The notes: generated from the letters alone by a model not told the origin. 42,632 nt of DNA from Candidatus Poribacteria bacterium (GCA_028824685.1 JAPPCZ010000036.1:1-42632); one strand, 5' to 3'; counted from the first letter of the stretch, positions 32,612-42,318 are shown. A program made the numbers and translations.

Positions 32612-33856
32612 ATGCAAAAATCGAGACTTCTCTTACTGTTCTTAACCCTGTTTTTTGTGATGCTTGGGTTTGGCATCATCATTCCAAACCTCGCTTATTA
32701 CGCAGAAGATATTGGGGCAACTCCCACCAAAATTGCGATATTACTTTCTATCTATTCTGGTATGCAACTGTTGTTCGCGCCGATTTGGGGTCGCCTGTCA
32801 GACAAACACGGCAGGAAACCAGCAATTCTGCTCGGCTTGCTTGGGAATGCCGCTGCCTTAGTTGCCTTCGGATTGGCAAAGGAGTATATATGGCTTTTCG
32901 CCGCTCGGAGTGCAGCTGGCATTGCTTCAGCAGCAGTGTTGCCCAGCGTAATGGCTTATGTTGCAGATGTTACGACATCAGAGGAACGCGGCAAAGGCAT
33001 GGGATTGATGGGTGCTGCGATGGGACTCGGTTTCATTCTCGGACCTGCAATTGGCGGTGTTATGGGACGACACGATTTGCCGTTCTTTGTTGCGGGTGGG
33101 TTGTCACTATTAACTTTTCTTTTTGCGCTTGTTCTGCTGCCTGAATCACTTCAGAAAGATGTCGTGGGAGATCAACATGAATGGATCTCCCCACGCGAAC
33201 TGTTCCGTAAAACTACATTGAAATCCTCACTCACACCACTATTCTTTGTCGCTTTTTTCACTACCTTCAGTTTCGCAGGATTGGAGGCGACCTTTCCGCT
33301 GTTCATTAAGGAGGGTTGGGGCTTTGGACAGAAAGAGATGGGATGGATGTTTATGGTCATGGGTGCGATTGTCGTACCGCTACAAGGCGGGTTGCTCGGC
33401 AGGTTGATTAACTGGATAGGAGAACGCCGGATAATCTTGGTTGGTCTTTTGCTTAACGTTCTCGGTATGGCACTTTTTCTCCACGCGTTCTCCTTTGTAA
33501 CGCTAACGGTCTATCTCACGATTACTGGAATCGGTAATCAACTGATCCGTCCGACGAATACATCGTGGATTTCTAAGCAGACCAACATCGGACAGGGGGC
33601 AGCTATCGGAATTATGGACGCTTTTTTGAGTTTAGGACGTATCTTAGGACCACTCCTCGGCGGCTGGTTGTATGATAAATCAGCACATCCAGAATTTGTG
33701 AAAACAGGTTTTAACAGCGTCCTCCGAGGTTGGTTATATGAAAGTAACGCCTATTCTTATACCGTTTTGGCAGGAATTTTAGTGATTGCTATCGTTTGCC
33801 TATATGTCCCTTTGCGTGGTGTTGAACGTAATACTAAGTTTGAGAGGGGTGTGTAA
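32612..33856 (+). CDS. MFS transporter (TetA-like DHA1 family)
   Basis: The 414-residue inner-membrane protein has about 12 membrane helices. GRLSDKHGRKPAILLG after the second helix is the MFS motif A, and MGAAMGLGFILGPAIGG is the motif C of proton antiporters, so it is an exporter of the tetracycline/multidrug (DHA1) type. The second half repeats the pattern (GRLINWIGERRIILVG). The substrate cannot be named, and a resistance role is not shown. The ATG at 32612 lacks a ribosome site but fits the consensus promoter. Its last codons (GGT GTG TAA) form the left arm of the inverted repeat around array 3. Confidence 0.92.
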   Translation: MQKSRLLLLFLTLFFVMLGFGIIIPNLAYYAEDIGATPTKIAILLSIYSGMQLLFAPIWGRLSDKHGRKPAILLGLLGNAAALVAFGLAKEYIWLFAARSAAGIASAAVLPSVMAYVADVTTSEERGKGMGLMGAAMGLGFILGPAIGGVMGRHDLPFFVAGGLSLLTFLFALVLLPESLQKDVVGDQHEWISPRELFRKTTLKSSLTPLFFVAFFTTFSFAGLEATFPLFIKEGWGFGQKEMGWMFMVMGAIVVPLQGGLLGRLINWIGERRIILVGLLLNVLGMALFLHAFSFVTLTVYLTITGIGNQLIRPTNTSWISKQTNIGQGAAIGIMDAFLSLGRILGPLLGGWLYDKSAHPEFVKTGFNSVLRGWLYESNAYSYTVLAGILVIAIVCLYVPLRGVERNTKFERGV

Positions 33857-34170
33857 AGTTTTGGTAAAATAAACCACTGTTATTGTGGGTATGTGTTATT
33901 GTTCCCACTTAAGTGTTGTCTTTATGCACTTTATTATTTGAAATATGCCATTCAGTCCCGTAGGGACGATATGTTTATAGAAAACGTTAACATCACCTTA
34001 ATTGAGTTCCGTAGGAACGAAATGTGCATAATCAACTCGGACGATAAGATACAACATATCGTCCCTACGGGACTAAAGAGAGGGTTGGTCTCGCTTCTAT
34101 AAACATATCGTCCCTACGGGACTAAAGAGAACAAAAGTTTGTACCTCTGTACCAAAAACTTTACACACCC
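33847..34170. repeat. Palindrome array 3 with enclosing inverted arms
   Basis: The same order of units as in array 2: an inverted unit (CAGTCCCGTAGGGACG, about 33953), TTGAGTTCCGTAGGAACG (about 34000), and two forward units (about 34053-34077 and 34095-34127), 49 bases apart. Arms GGGTGTGTAAAG-TTTTGGTA (33847-33866) and TACCAAAAAC-TTTACACACCC (34150-34170) pair over 20 positions with one extra base. The left arm overlaps the MFS stop codon. The 326-base gap between the convergent genes holds nothing else. Confidence 0.7.
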
Positions 34171-34182
34171 GTTTGAGAGTTC

Positions 34183-37100
34183 TTATTTCCTCGGCAACGG
34201 TGGTAACCGATGCGTTACGCGCCGTGTATTATATTCAAGTCGATACCGCTGATGTGCTTCGTCATCCGGATAATGTTCAGTTTTCGGATAGGGGTAGGCA
34301 GACATACCGTGAAACGGTAGAGGCTCAACCGTCTGTGATGTGAGCGTATTTATATCCCCATCTTTGTCCCACCCATCGCTATAGAGGATAAAGTCACGAG
34401 TCCAACCCGCTTTTAGTGGTGGCAGTCGTGATGCGTCAAATTCAACTGTAATTTCATCTCCCGCATTGAGGATAACGTACATATCATCAACTGCTTGCAA
34501 TAAGGGGTTGACATCACCGTAGCGGGTATAAAATCCTGCCAAGTCTCGCCACTGTCCATCTTTCGTCACCTTTTGATAGTCAAACAGGTGTGGTGCGTGT
34601 GGGTTCGGACGATACATCTCCGAAAAGCCTCGGTAGTGTAAATCTGCACTGTCAGGATTCAACTCTGTTATTTCCATTGGAATATTTTGTTCGCCAACAG
34701 TGAAAAATGCGGCATCCCAATAAATTTGCATATCAGTTTGAATCCGCACGTGTCGGTCATCCGACAAAAATTTGCCGGTCAGATCAATAGTGATAGTCTT
34801 GTTTTTCCCTGCGGGTATGCCAATCATATCAATCACGGTTTCCCATTTTCCTGTTTTGTTTTTCACTGCAACGAAGGGAAATCGAGGCGCAATTTCAGGG
34901 TTTTGGGACAAGGCAACATTGATACTGGTATCCGTGGGAAAAATCCATCCGTTGAGGTAGAGCGTTACAGGAGCGTTATCAGGAACATTACCAAGATCAA
35001 GGATAATAGCATGCGGTTCTACAACGCCTTGATAGGGACCGGGTGTGTGTTCAACAGCGTAATGGTAATCAGGTGCTTTTAAGGCATCAGACACATCTTC
35101 ACCTTTGTGGTTTACAGCAGATTTTGGATATAATTTTTCCGATACACCATATATTTTGAATTCTGCAAATGGCGGTGGAGTATACTGTTCATTTACGAAA
35201 ATATCGGTATCAATAGGATGGTCGACAACTATCAGTTTAACCATATCAAAATATGCTGTTTCCCACAACTCCTCTGTAATCTGGATAGAATATTTTCCAG
35301 ATTTAGGTTGTATTTGAGATGCGGAGATTTTGATAAAATCCTTCGTCTCATCGGGGGCAACAAATCCCATAGCGGTGACGAGTCCAAGTGGAGCACGCCA
35401 AAGCAGATCGGTGACGAATTGGTACTTCTCGCCATCGTAGACATATAAAAACGGACATGAGCCTTTCAAAACCTGTTTTTCCGAAATTTGTTGTTTTGCC
35501 TTCGGTTGGATGACATTCTGCGGCACGCCATTTGTCCAGACAACACGAACGACATCGGCTGCATCAAACGCACCTAACCCGAAATGTGCCACCTGTTGAG
35601 ACACATATTGCAGTTGATATAGGTCACTGACTTTCACCTCTAACTTTGAACCGATTCCGTTCCTATTGACTTTGTTATTTCCTGTGACAATACCTTCTAA
35701 CCGCACCTGTATCCAGTTGTTTTGATTTCCGCCATTGTTCTGCAATGCACGCAGCTGCTCTTTGTCGTTAATAAAGAATAGGTCTAAATCACCATCGTTG
35801 TCGTAATCACCTACAGCACCCGCGATCCCTTTTTCCATCGGTATTATCCCACTGGTTTCGGTGAAGCGGCCAGTGCCATCGTTTCTAAACATGAACATCC
35901 CATCTTTGCCACTCACCCAAAGGTCAATAAATCCGTCGTTATCATAATCTATATTTTCCAATAGTGTAGTGGGTATGCCTTGCACACCCGCTTCTAAGCG
36001 CGGATCGTCTACAAAACTTGCGTCTCCTCTATTTAGGTAAAGGTGGATACGTTCCTCTGTTGCTAAGAAAATATCAATGTCGCCATCGTTATCATAATCA
36101 CCAATAGCAGATGCAGTGTAATGTATATCCTGTGGAATACCTGTCTCGTTAGTAATGGCATGGAGGCGTCCTTGGCGGAGGTTATCGTAAAGTGTGCATC
36201 CGGTATTACGATGTGTCATGAAGATGTCAATATCGCCATCGTCGTCAAAATCTGCGGAGAATGCTGCGTCAGGTATATGCTGCGCTTCGTCTGTTTTCAC
36301 GAAAGTTTGTTCGCTTACGTCAGTAAACCGGTCTTTTGCCTCATTACCATTATTCTGATACATTTTAACACCTGATTGCCCAGATAAGAGATCAAGGTCA
36401 CCGTCATGGTCAAAGTCAACTGGAAGAAGGATGCCCAGGTCATAGTCAACGGGAAAAAAGATGCCCGTTCCGGTTTCTGCTTTTTCATGCTGGATTATAG
36501 AAGATGATACCCAATTCTTGTCCTCATCCATTTGTAGGTGTGTAATTCCTTCTTGTGTTTGCAATAAGATTTCTTGTGTTCCGTCTTTATCCAAATCTGC
36601 GTATGCAACAGTGTATGATTTCAAAGTGATTTGCCGGACAATCTCATGAAAAAATTGGGTAGACACAATTTTTCCATCTATATTCCTAAAGAGCAATTCC
36701 ATTGATGGGGTGTAAATGTCTATATTTCCATCGTTATCGTAATCCATAAGAAAGACAGTACGGGGCTTTTGTAATAGAGAAATGAAGTCACGTAGTCCAA
36801 GTTGTTCGGTGACATCCACAAATTCCACGTTTATTGGTGGACTCTGTTTTGCTGCGATTCGCGCTTTGAATCCTGGAGGAAACGTTTCTATTGGATGTCC
36901 AAGGATATTGGTTACCAATTCGCCGATACCTTGCTGATAGCGCGGACTGGCACGATGCAAGTTCGCAAAAATTCGGATATTTCGTGAGGCTGACTTTTGG
37001 TCGTTTTTCTTTATTGCGTCTATCCCTTGTGTTAAGTATGCCAACTTTTCAGCATCAGTATCTCCTAACAGAATCAGCAAGTCTTGACAAAGTTTTTCAG

Positions 37101-37698
37101 CATCACTAAGTTTTTCTTGTTCAAGCAGTGCTTGCGTCAACTTCAGTAGAACCACAACATTTACGGGTGAGCGGTTATGAAGTTCCTGTAAGTGCCCAGT
37201 TGCCTTCAATTGCGCTTCTGCATTGTTTCGCTGTCCGAGATAGTGGCGGACAAGTTTATAGCGAAATTCCAATTCATCGGGTGCCAACTGAACTGCTTCT
37301 TTCATTGCCTCTACTGCTTGTATGGTTTGCCCTTTTACCTGATAGACTTCGGATAAAATGAAGTGTAGTTGACTATCCATCGGTGCAACATCAATGCCGC
37401 GCTTAATCCATTCTTCTGCAGCATCGGCTTGCTGTAACCGCAAGTGGGCAACAGCGAGGTTACCGTAGCCAATTGCCTCATGGGGAAGTAGTTCAATAAG
37501 GGTGGAAAAAGCCGTAAGTGCTTTGGAAGGTTGTGATTCTTCAAGATATGCTAACCCAAGATTCTGAGACCGTATCGCCTCTTGAATAATCTTTGTGTCG
37601 TCCATTTCCTGTGCAATCGCGCTTATAACAGTAAAATGAAAAATTGCAAATATGAAACAGGTTATGAGTTTCTTTGAATAATATAAATGAAATAGCAT
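34183..37698 (-). CDS. Exported TPR / FG-GAP (VCBS) / ASPIC-UnbV-type protein
   Basis: The 1171-residue protein has a signal peptide (KKLITCFIFAIFHFTVISAIAQ). Residues about 30-270 are TPR repeats (LGLAYLEESQPSKALTAFSTL, GYGNLAVAHLRL). Residues about 290-700 are FG-GAP/VCBS repeats with Ca-binding loops (DYDNDGNIDIYTPS, DFDDDGDIDIFMTH, DYDNDGDLDLFFIN) that form a propeller. An ASPIC/UnbV region (NWIQVRLEGIVTGNNKVNRNGIG) follows, and the last 400 residues are an unassigned beta-rich part. Proteins of this make-up occur widely in Acidobacteria, Poribacteria and Verrucomicrobia; their function is unknown. The small coiled-coil gene ends six bases upstream, so they are co-transcribed. Confidence 0.88.
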   Translation of the reverse strand: MLFHLYYSKKLITCFIFAIFHFTVISAIAQEMDDTKIIQEAIRSQNLGLAYLEESQPSKALTAFSTLIELLPHEAIGYGNLAVAHLRLQQADAAEEWIKRGIDVAPMDSQLHFILSEVYQVKGQTIQAVEAMKEAVQLAPDELEFRYKLVRHYLGQRNNAEAQLKATGHLQELHNRSPVNVVVLLKLTQALLEQEKLSDAEKLCQDLLILLGDTDAEKLAYLTQGIDAIKKNDQKSASRNIRIFANLHRASPRYQQGIGELVTNILGHPIETFPPGFKARIAAKQSPPINVEFVDVTEQLGLRDFISLLQKPRTVFLMDYDNDGNIDIYTPSMELLFRNIDGKIVSTQFFHEIVRQITLKSYTVAYADLDKDGTQEILLQTQEGITHLQMDEDKNWVSSSIIQHEKAETGTGIFFPVDYDLGILLPVDFDHDGDLDLLSGQSGVKMYQNNGNEAKDRFTDVSEQTFVKTDEAQHIPDAAFSADFDDDGDIDIFMTHRNTGCTLYDNLRQGRLHAITNETGIPQDIHYTASAIGDYDNDGDIDIFLATEERIHLYLNRGDASFVDDPRLEAGVQGIPTTLLENIDYDNDGFIDLWVSGKDGMFMFRNDGTGRFTETSGIIPMEKGIAGAVGDYDNDGDLDLFFINDKEQLRALQNNGGNQNNWIQVRLEGIVTGNNKVNRNGIGSKLEVKVSDLYQLQYVSQQVAHFGLGAFDAADVVRVVWTNGVPQNVIQPKAKQQISEKQVLKGSCPFLYVYDGEKYQFVTDLLWRAPLGLVTAMGFVAPDETKDFIKISASQIQPKSGKYSIQITEELWETAYFDMVKLIVVDHPIDTDIFVNEQYTPPPFAEFKIYGVSEKLYPKSAVNHKGEDVSDALKAPDYHYAVEHTPGPYQGVVEPHAIILDLGNVPDNAPVTLYLNGWIFPTDTSINVALSQNPEIAPRFPFVAVKNKTGKWETVIDMIGIPAGKNKTITIDLTGKFLSDDRHVRIQTDMQIYWDAAFFTVGEQNIPMEITELNPDSADLHYRGFSEMYRPNPHAPHLFDYQKVTKDGQWRDLAGFYTRYGDVNPLLQAVDDMYVILNAGDEITVEFDASRLPPLKAGWTRDFILYSDGWDKDGDINTLTSQTVEPLPFHGMSAYPYPKTEHYPDDEAHQRYRLEYNTRRVTHRLPPLPRK

Positions 37699-37704
37699 CT
37701 TTAA

Positions 37705-37971
37705 TTATGCTTCTGCCTTTGGCTCTTGGAAAGATGCGGCAGATTCCTGAATTGCTTGCTTTAGTGCTTTTAATCGGACCTCCAATGAATCTTCAAGTTG
37801 TTTGAGGTGTAGTAGCCATGACTCTTTGGATTGATCTTCCTCATTACCGAATCCGTCAGTCATTGAAAGGCGGATATATTTTAATCTTTCTGATTGCAGA
37901 ACTGACAGTTGTGAGTCATAGTCTGAAATGCCTGATTCCAGTAATTTTGAGAGTTCTCGTATCTGTTCCAT
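37705..37971 (-). CDS. Small coiled-coil protein
   Basis: An 88-residue soluble protein, strongly helical and charged (IRELSKLLESGISDYDSQL, LKQLEDSLEVRLKALKQAIQ), with leucine heptads that point to a coiled coil. No family was recognised. Its ATG at 37971 follows AGGAGAA, and it ends six bases before the TPR/FG-GAP gene, so it may be a partner or a regulator of that product. Upstream, GCCTAT (38000-38005) and ATAGGC (38025-38030) form a small inverted repeat that could be an operator; this is speculative. Confidence 0.68.
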   Translation of the reverse strand: MEQIRELSKLLESGISDYDSQLSVLQSERLKYIRLSMTDGFGNEEDQSKESWLLHLKQLEDSLEVRLKALKQAIQESAASFQEPKAEA

Positions 37972-38091
37972 TGTGCTTCTCCTGTTTGAAGGAATTTTAG
38001 CCTATTTTCTCATATTTTGTGCATATAGGCAAGCGAATTTATATGGACGATGTATTGAATTAGAGAGAAATGGAACAAATCGTATATACGT

Positions 38092-38144
38092 TAAAAATAA
38101 AAGCACCCAATGCAAGTGCAAAGTTAGACACAGCATTGAGTGCT
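38092..38144 (-). terminator. Rho-independent terminator of the lipoprotein gene
   Basis: On the minus strand AGCACTCAATGC (38133-38144) pairs with GCATTGGGTGCT (38102-38113), with one G-T pair, and is followed by TTTATTTTT. It lies 14 bases after the stop of the gene at 38159. Confidence 0.75.
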
Positions 38145-38158
38145 TAATTTAGAATAGA

Positions 38159-38722
38159 TTATTCCGTGAGGGGTATAACACCACAACTAACTTGCGTGCC
38201 ATCTGCTAAATCACCAGATCCAACTTGTTCGTGAATAACTAATACTTTACCGAGTATATCGGTTTCTGAATTGGTGTCAATGGTCAAGTCAGTGGTGTAA
38301 TCCTGGTCCCCTATGCCATTTTCATCTGTTGTAAAAGAATAGGCTTTAAAAGCTTCAACATCCCAGATGCTACCGGGTGTTTCGCAACTGTCGCCAGAAT
38401 AGATATATGCTGCGTACTTGCGGCCAGGGCCCGCATTCTGAATCTTAACATCAAAGCTCAGAATTGTCCCTGATTCTATGTTATATTCCGCGAAAGTAGC
38501 TTCGCCGGTGATCCCACTTCCATTCTTTCCATCAAGCGTTACCGTAACTGTGCGATTTAGATCAACGGTGCTAAATAAGTCAAGAACTTCTCTTGTTGAA
38601 ACATTATCACAACCTATAGTGAAACATGCCGTGAAAATAAAAGCAGCTAACACGCATAACGTCTTATTATTCAATTTAAGGACGTTTTGTGTACCTATAA
38701 AAGACACGAAATTTTTGTACAT
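38159..38722 (-). CDS. Lipoprotein with an SOD/CHRD-like end, unknown function
   Basis: The 187-residue protein has a long basic N-region and a lipoprotein signal (LCVLAAFIFTACFTIGC, Cys near 38). The mature part is a beta-sandwich. Its end (SGDSCETPGSIWDVEAF ... GKVLVIHEQVGSGDLADGTQVSCGVI) resembles the closing part of Cu/Zn superoxide dismutase-like and CHRD proteins: IHE followed by SCGVI with a paired Cys. The copper-binding His cluster is absent, so enzyme activity is unlikely. AAAGGAAGATTT precedes the ATG at 38722. Its 342-base upstream region folds into several hairpins, and it ends in a clear terminator. Confidence 0.75.
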   Translation of the reverse strand: MYKNFVSFIGTQNVLKLNNKTLCVLAAFIFTACFTIGCDNVSTREVLDLFSTVDLNRTVTVTLDGKNGSGITGEATFAEYNIESGTILSFDVKIQNAGPGRKYAAYIYSGDSCETPGSIWDVEAFKAYSFTTDENGIGDQDYTTDLTIDTNSETDILGKVLVIHEQVGSGDLADGTQVSCGVIPLTE

Positions 38723-39064
38723 TTTAAATCTTCCTTTCTTGCGCCAGAATTTGGCGGTTTTGGTTAATTTGTTCTCCGTTTTGGAGACTTAGTATATTAA
38801 TAAAAGAGATATGCCCTCGTATCTGGTTCTCCAAATAAAACAATATCTGATAAACTTTAGGTGCCCTATGAGTTTATGAACCGAAAAACATCGGGCATAT
38901 CTCATATCCTCGTGCAACGAGGATGCTCTTTGAGTTCTACTTAACTTCTTATACGGTGGATTCTTTCTCTACACGCGTCCACCTGTCGCGAGTCCTTTGA
39001 GTCTTACTAAAAATATGTACGCAACTTACTTGTAAACGCTGAATTCCGTAAGCATAGTTGCGTA
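38723..39064 (-). other. Gene-free interval with a series of stem-loops
   Basis: On the minus strand, before the lipoprotein, five paired elements follow one another: GGTGGA/TCCACC (38978-38983 / 38955-38960), ATCCTCG-TTGCA-CGAGGAT (38906-38924), GAGATATGCCC/GGGCATATCTC enclosing 38806-38903 with TAAACT/AGTTTA inside, TCTCC/GGAGA (38773-38787) and CGCCA/TGGCG (38742-38756). No gene is visible. A long structured leader or a small RNA is possible; alternatively, they are degenerate repeats. Confidence 0.45.
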
Positions 39065-42000
39065 TTAATTTGGTGCTTTCATCAGAGGCGTATGTGAAGA
39101 ATCTTCAAGCCCAATAAGCTGCAAACCGCTGTTTTCGGTACCGACATAAAGTATGCCATTCGCAACAGCGATAGAAGTAGCATCGTCCGGAATTTCTGGT
39201 GTAATCCGTTCCCAAGTGTTATCCTTACTTGTCAATCTATAAACCCCGCCCTGTGCATTTTTTGAAGAACTTACTGCATATAAAATTGTGTCGTCCAAAG
39301 CAAAACGGTCTATCATGAGCTTTTGACCGTCCAAATCGGTGATAATGTTCCATTTAGTGCCATCGCTTGAGGACAAAGCTGCTTTGTCAGTTGCTATATA
39401 AACAGTTTCGTCAGTGATAAGTATCTGCTTAAAAAAATCAACAACTATCGGTAGCGGTACGGTTTTCCAATTCTTTCCTCTATCAACAGAGTGAAGTAGA
39501 ATACCATCAGATTTACCAACATAGGCAGTGTCCCCAGAAACGTCTAATTTGAAACTATGAAACTTGCTATTCTTAAGAGAACTAAGGTTCACTATGTCGC
39601 GAGTATCTTCGATCTTGGTATCGTACCAACTTGCATCGTTGTTCATTTGGGATTCAGAGTGCCAGATTAGAAGTTTCCGTTTGTACTCAACATAGAATGT
39701 GTTCCCACTCACAGCAAATGCCCCCCAGATATCTGTCCCTATGCTAAATAAATTTTTTATATAATTACTGGAATTTTTCATAATATCCTCTTCCTCCGCA
39801 CCCTCTTCCTCTATAGATGTTTGTATTGCTTTCATGAATGCTGTGAAACTCTTTTCACCAAAGTCAGGAACACCTTGGATCGGGAGAAGCGTCCTATTTT
39901 CTTCGTCTAAGTAGAAAAAAATCAATTCAAATCCTGCGTATCCTTTTGCGTAAAGGATACCATCTGCTTCTGTGATCTGTCGTATATTTATATGTATATT
40001 TGCCTTGGTCAGTGGTATTTTTTTCCCCATAAAAGTGATATGCATATCACTTGATTCCACAGGGATTGCTGTCCATGATTGCCCCCCGTCGGTTGATGTA
40101 ATAAGTTTTTCATCTGCTACTGCGTAGAGTTTATTATTAAAAATAGTTAGATTTTGTATGTTGCCGCCCAATCCGGTATTAAATCGTTTCCACGAATCAC
40201 CACCATCGGTTGACCTGCGAATCCCGTTAGGACCCCCTACATAAAATTGATGTCTGGAATTCTTAGATTGATCCTGATTAGTAGATGCATCATGACTTTG
40301 GACTTTCAAGGCAGCAACAACACTTGTGCTTCTGAGGTTTCCAAAAGGTAACGTTATCCAAGTTTTTCCTTCATTCGTTGAACGGAAAATGTTGGGTTCT
40401 TTTAATAACATGACCGTTTTTTCTGAAGCAACAATCCTAAGACTCATCCTCAATTTATCTTGAAAAGCGTCTGTCGGCGTTATGTCTACCCATGAATCCC
40501 CTTGATCTGTTGACCGAAAAACTGCCCATAAAGGCCGTTTTCCTATTATAGCCCTACCAATATCCGTAAAATCCATATCAGCTGCGATCTTGAAATTACC
40601 TGCCACCACATAAAGGCGATGTCCTGCCACTGCGAATGCATGAATAGATTTAGATTTCGCTACCGGTAATTTTTTCCACACACCTGATTTATCAAGGTTA
40701 TCTTCCAGATTGAGGCGGAAAAGTCCTGTATTAGTTCCAGCAAAAAGTGCGTTTTCAACGGATGTTAATGTATAGATTTTTCTCCATCCTAAACCATTTT
40801 TTAGAGGTGTCCAAGAGGCTCCTGCATCATCAGAAAAGAATATTCCTTGTAGTAGGGCGAGGTAAATTTCAATAGCACCCTGTGCATTATCCCTTACGAT
40901 CAAGTTGATAGCACGTCCTTTCGGGCGTGGACCGAGAGATTTCCACGTTTCACCTTTATCTTTTGAAGCGAGGACTGCATCATCCGTTACAAAATAGAGG
41001 ATATCATCTTGCTCAGCCATCGCCATCTTGTTGTGCGTGATAGGAAGGTTCCTGTTGATTAAGTGCCACCCTTTGTTGGCAGTTGTCAATCGATAAAGTC
41101 CTACTGATGTCACCGCATAAAGTTCGTTTGCAGTAGTCGCAAATAGTGTAGTCACGTCCGTCGGTCCAGGGCTGTCAAGTTGAGTCCACCGTTCCGTTGA
41201 GAGTGGCAACTCAGTTTCAATTGTTGGGATGACATTGGTAAAGTTCACGTTTTGAGAAGTATCCACCTTTTCGCCAGTGCCTTGGCTTTTACTGGAAATA
41301 TCAGTGGTTCCGAGTTGATTACGCGAATCAGATTTTATTTTTTGGACGACACTAACAGGCGTATCAACGATTTCAACCGTTAACGCTGATTCGGAATCGA
41401 GATCGTAAGGTTGGAAAGAGAGTAAAAGGTGTTGGACTCCAATTCCTATAAATAAAAGAATTAAAATAGCAGAAGCTGCAGAAACAACCCACGGCACAAA
41501 AGGTTTGCTGCCCGAAGGAGCAAGAGGATTGGTGCGCGAGATTTGCTTCATAATGTCTTGCGTCAATTGCGTTGGAAGTTGGAAACTACTGAGATTTTCA
41601 CTAATTATCGCTTCTTCTTTCCTTAAACGGTTGCGAGCACGATTGAGTCGGCTTTTAATCGTATTCGGGGACACACCGAGCATCTTGCTAATCGTCTCAC
41701 ATGTCATTTCTCCGAGATAATGAAGTGCCATGACTGTGCGTTCGCTTTCTGGCAGTCTTTGGAGCAGTTTTTGGACAACTTCGCGACGGGCTTCAGCCGT
41801 TTCAGTGTCTCGTTTTTCTGCGATGTATTGTGAATGTGACACTTGATCAATCTCCGCAACGTCGGTAGTTTCTAAAGATTGGACCGGAAGTTTCTTTTTT
41901 CGATGCCATTCAGTGCATAAGTGAGATGCAATTACGTATACCCATCCCGGAAACAAGCTGTGATCTTTTAAAGTTCTGAGCCTTTGGTAAGCCCTAAGAA

Positions 42001-42157
42001 AAGCATCTTGCGTAATTTCTTGAGCAATGTGAAAATCGCCAATTTTTCGCCATGCCAGTGCGTGAATTCCCTTTTGATATTTTTCAACGAGAGCAGTAAA
42101 TGCTGTTTGATCACCGTCTAATGTCCGCTGAATCAGTTCAGTGTCGTTATTTTGCAT
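39065..42157 (-). CDS. Second membrane-tethered ECF sigma factor / Asp-box propeller fusion
   Basis: The 1030-residue paralogue of the protein at 2250-5168 has the same layout. Region 2 covers about 5-75 (AFTALVEKYQ, EITQDAFLRAYQRL, FPGWVYVIASHLC). Region 4 covers about 130-185 (LPESERTVMALHYLGEM, VSPNTIKSRLNRARNRL). One membrane helix lies near 225-245 (PWVVSAASAILILLFIGIGV). A large propeller with about eight Asp boxes runs to the end (STDQGDSWVDI, STDGGDSWKRF, STDGGQSWTAI). It differs in its linker and in a longer acidic insert (SIEEEGAEEEDIMK), so the propellers may sense different things while the promoters remain alike. GGAG lies eight bases before the ATG at 42157. No anti-sigma gene is nearby. 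Confidence 0.93.
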   Translation of the reverse strand: MQNNDTELIQRTLDGDQTAFTALVEKYQKGIHALAWRKIGDFHIAQEITQDAFLRAYQRLRTLKDHSLFPGWVYVIASHLCTEWHRKKKLPVQSLETTDVAEIDQVSHSQYIAEKRDTETAEARREVVQKLLQRLPESERTVMALHYLGEMTCETISKMLGVSPNTIKSRLNRARNRLRKEEAIISENLSSFQLPTQLTQDIMKQISRTNPLAPSGSKPFVPWVVSAASAILILLFIGIGVQHLLLSFQPYDLDSESALTVEIVDTPVSVVQKIKSDSRNQLGTTDISSKSQGTGEKVDTSQNVNFTNVIPTIETELPLSTERWTQLDSPGPTDVTTLFATTANELYAVTSVGLYRLTTANKGWHLINRNLPITHNKMAMAEQDDILYFVTDDAVLASKDKGETWKSLGPRPKGRAINLIVRDNAQGAIEIYLALLQGIFFSDDAGASWTPLKNGLGWRKIYTLTSVENALFAGTNTGLFRLNLEDNLDKSGVWKKLPVAKSKSIHAFAVAGHRLYVVAGNFKIAADMDFTDIGRAIIGKRPLWAVFRSTDQGDSWVDITPTDAFQDKLRMSLRIVASEKTVMLLKEPNIFRSTNEGKTWITLPFGNLRSTSVVAALKVQSHDASTNQDQSKNSRHQFYVGGPNGIRRSTDGGDSWKRFNTGLGGNIQNLTIFNNKLYAVADEKLITSTDGGQSWTAIPVESSDMHITFMGKKIPLTKANIHINIRQITEADGILYAKGYAGFELIFFYLDEENRTLLPIQGVPDFGEKSFTAFMKAIQTSIEEEGAEEEDIMKNSSNYIKNLFSIGTDIWGAFAVSGNTFYVEYKRKLLIWHSESQMNNDASWYDTKIEDTRDIVNLSSLKNSKFHSFKLDVSGDTAYVGKSDGILLHSVDRGKNWKTVPLPIVVDFFKQILITDETVYIATDKAALSSSDGTKWNIITDLDGQKLMIDRFALDDTILYAVSSSKNAQGGVYRLTSKDNTWERITPEIPDDATSIAVANGILYVGTENSGLQLIGLEDSSHTPLMKAPN

Positions 42158-42194
42158 AAAAAGTACTCCGATGTGGGTATCACTACTTAATTTA

Positions 42195-42225
42195 AGTGAC
42201 GAGTTTTAAATTGAAGAAGGTTGCA
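42195..42225 (-). promoter_or_regulatory. Putative ECF-type promoter of the second sigma/propeller gene
   Basis: TGCAACC (-35, 42219-42225), a 17-base spacer and CGTCACT (-10, 42195-42201), about 38 bases before the ATG at 42157. It matches the motif upstream of the paralogue (5204-5234) in both boxes, in spacing and in distance from the start codon. Confidence 0.55.
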
Positions 42226-42318
42226 TTATTTTATCGGTTTTACATTAAAAATGAAATTTCGACTTTGGGAAATAACATAATACCATTTCTATATGATGAT
42301 GTTACATTATTCCGTAGG

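Noticed and set aside
32584..33144. Plus-strand frame of 186 codons at the start of the MFS gene
   Set aside because: Cys- and Arg-rich shadow in another frame; the MFS frame has clear family motifs.
38159..38722. Functional Cu/Zn superoxide dismutase
   Set aside because: The end resembles the fold, but the copper- and zinc-binding His cluster is missing.
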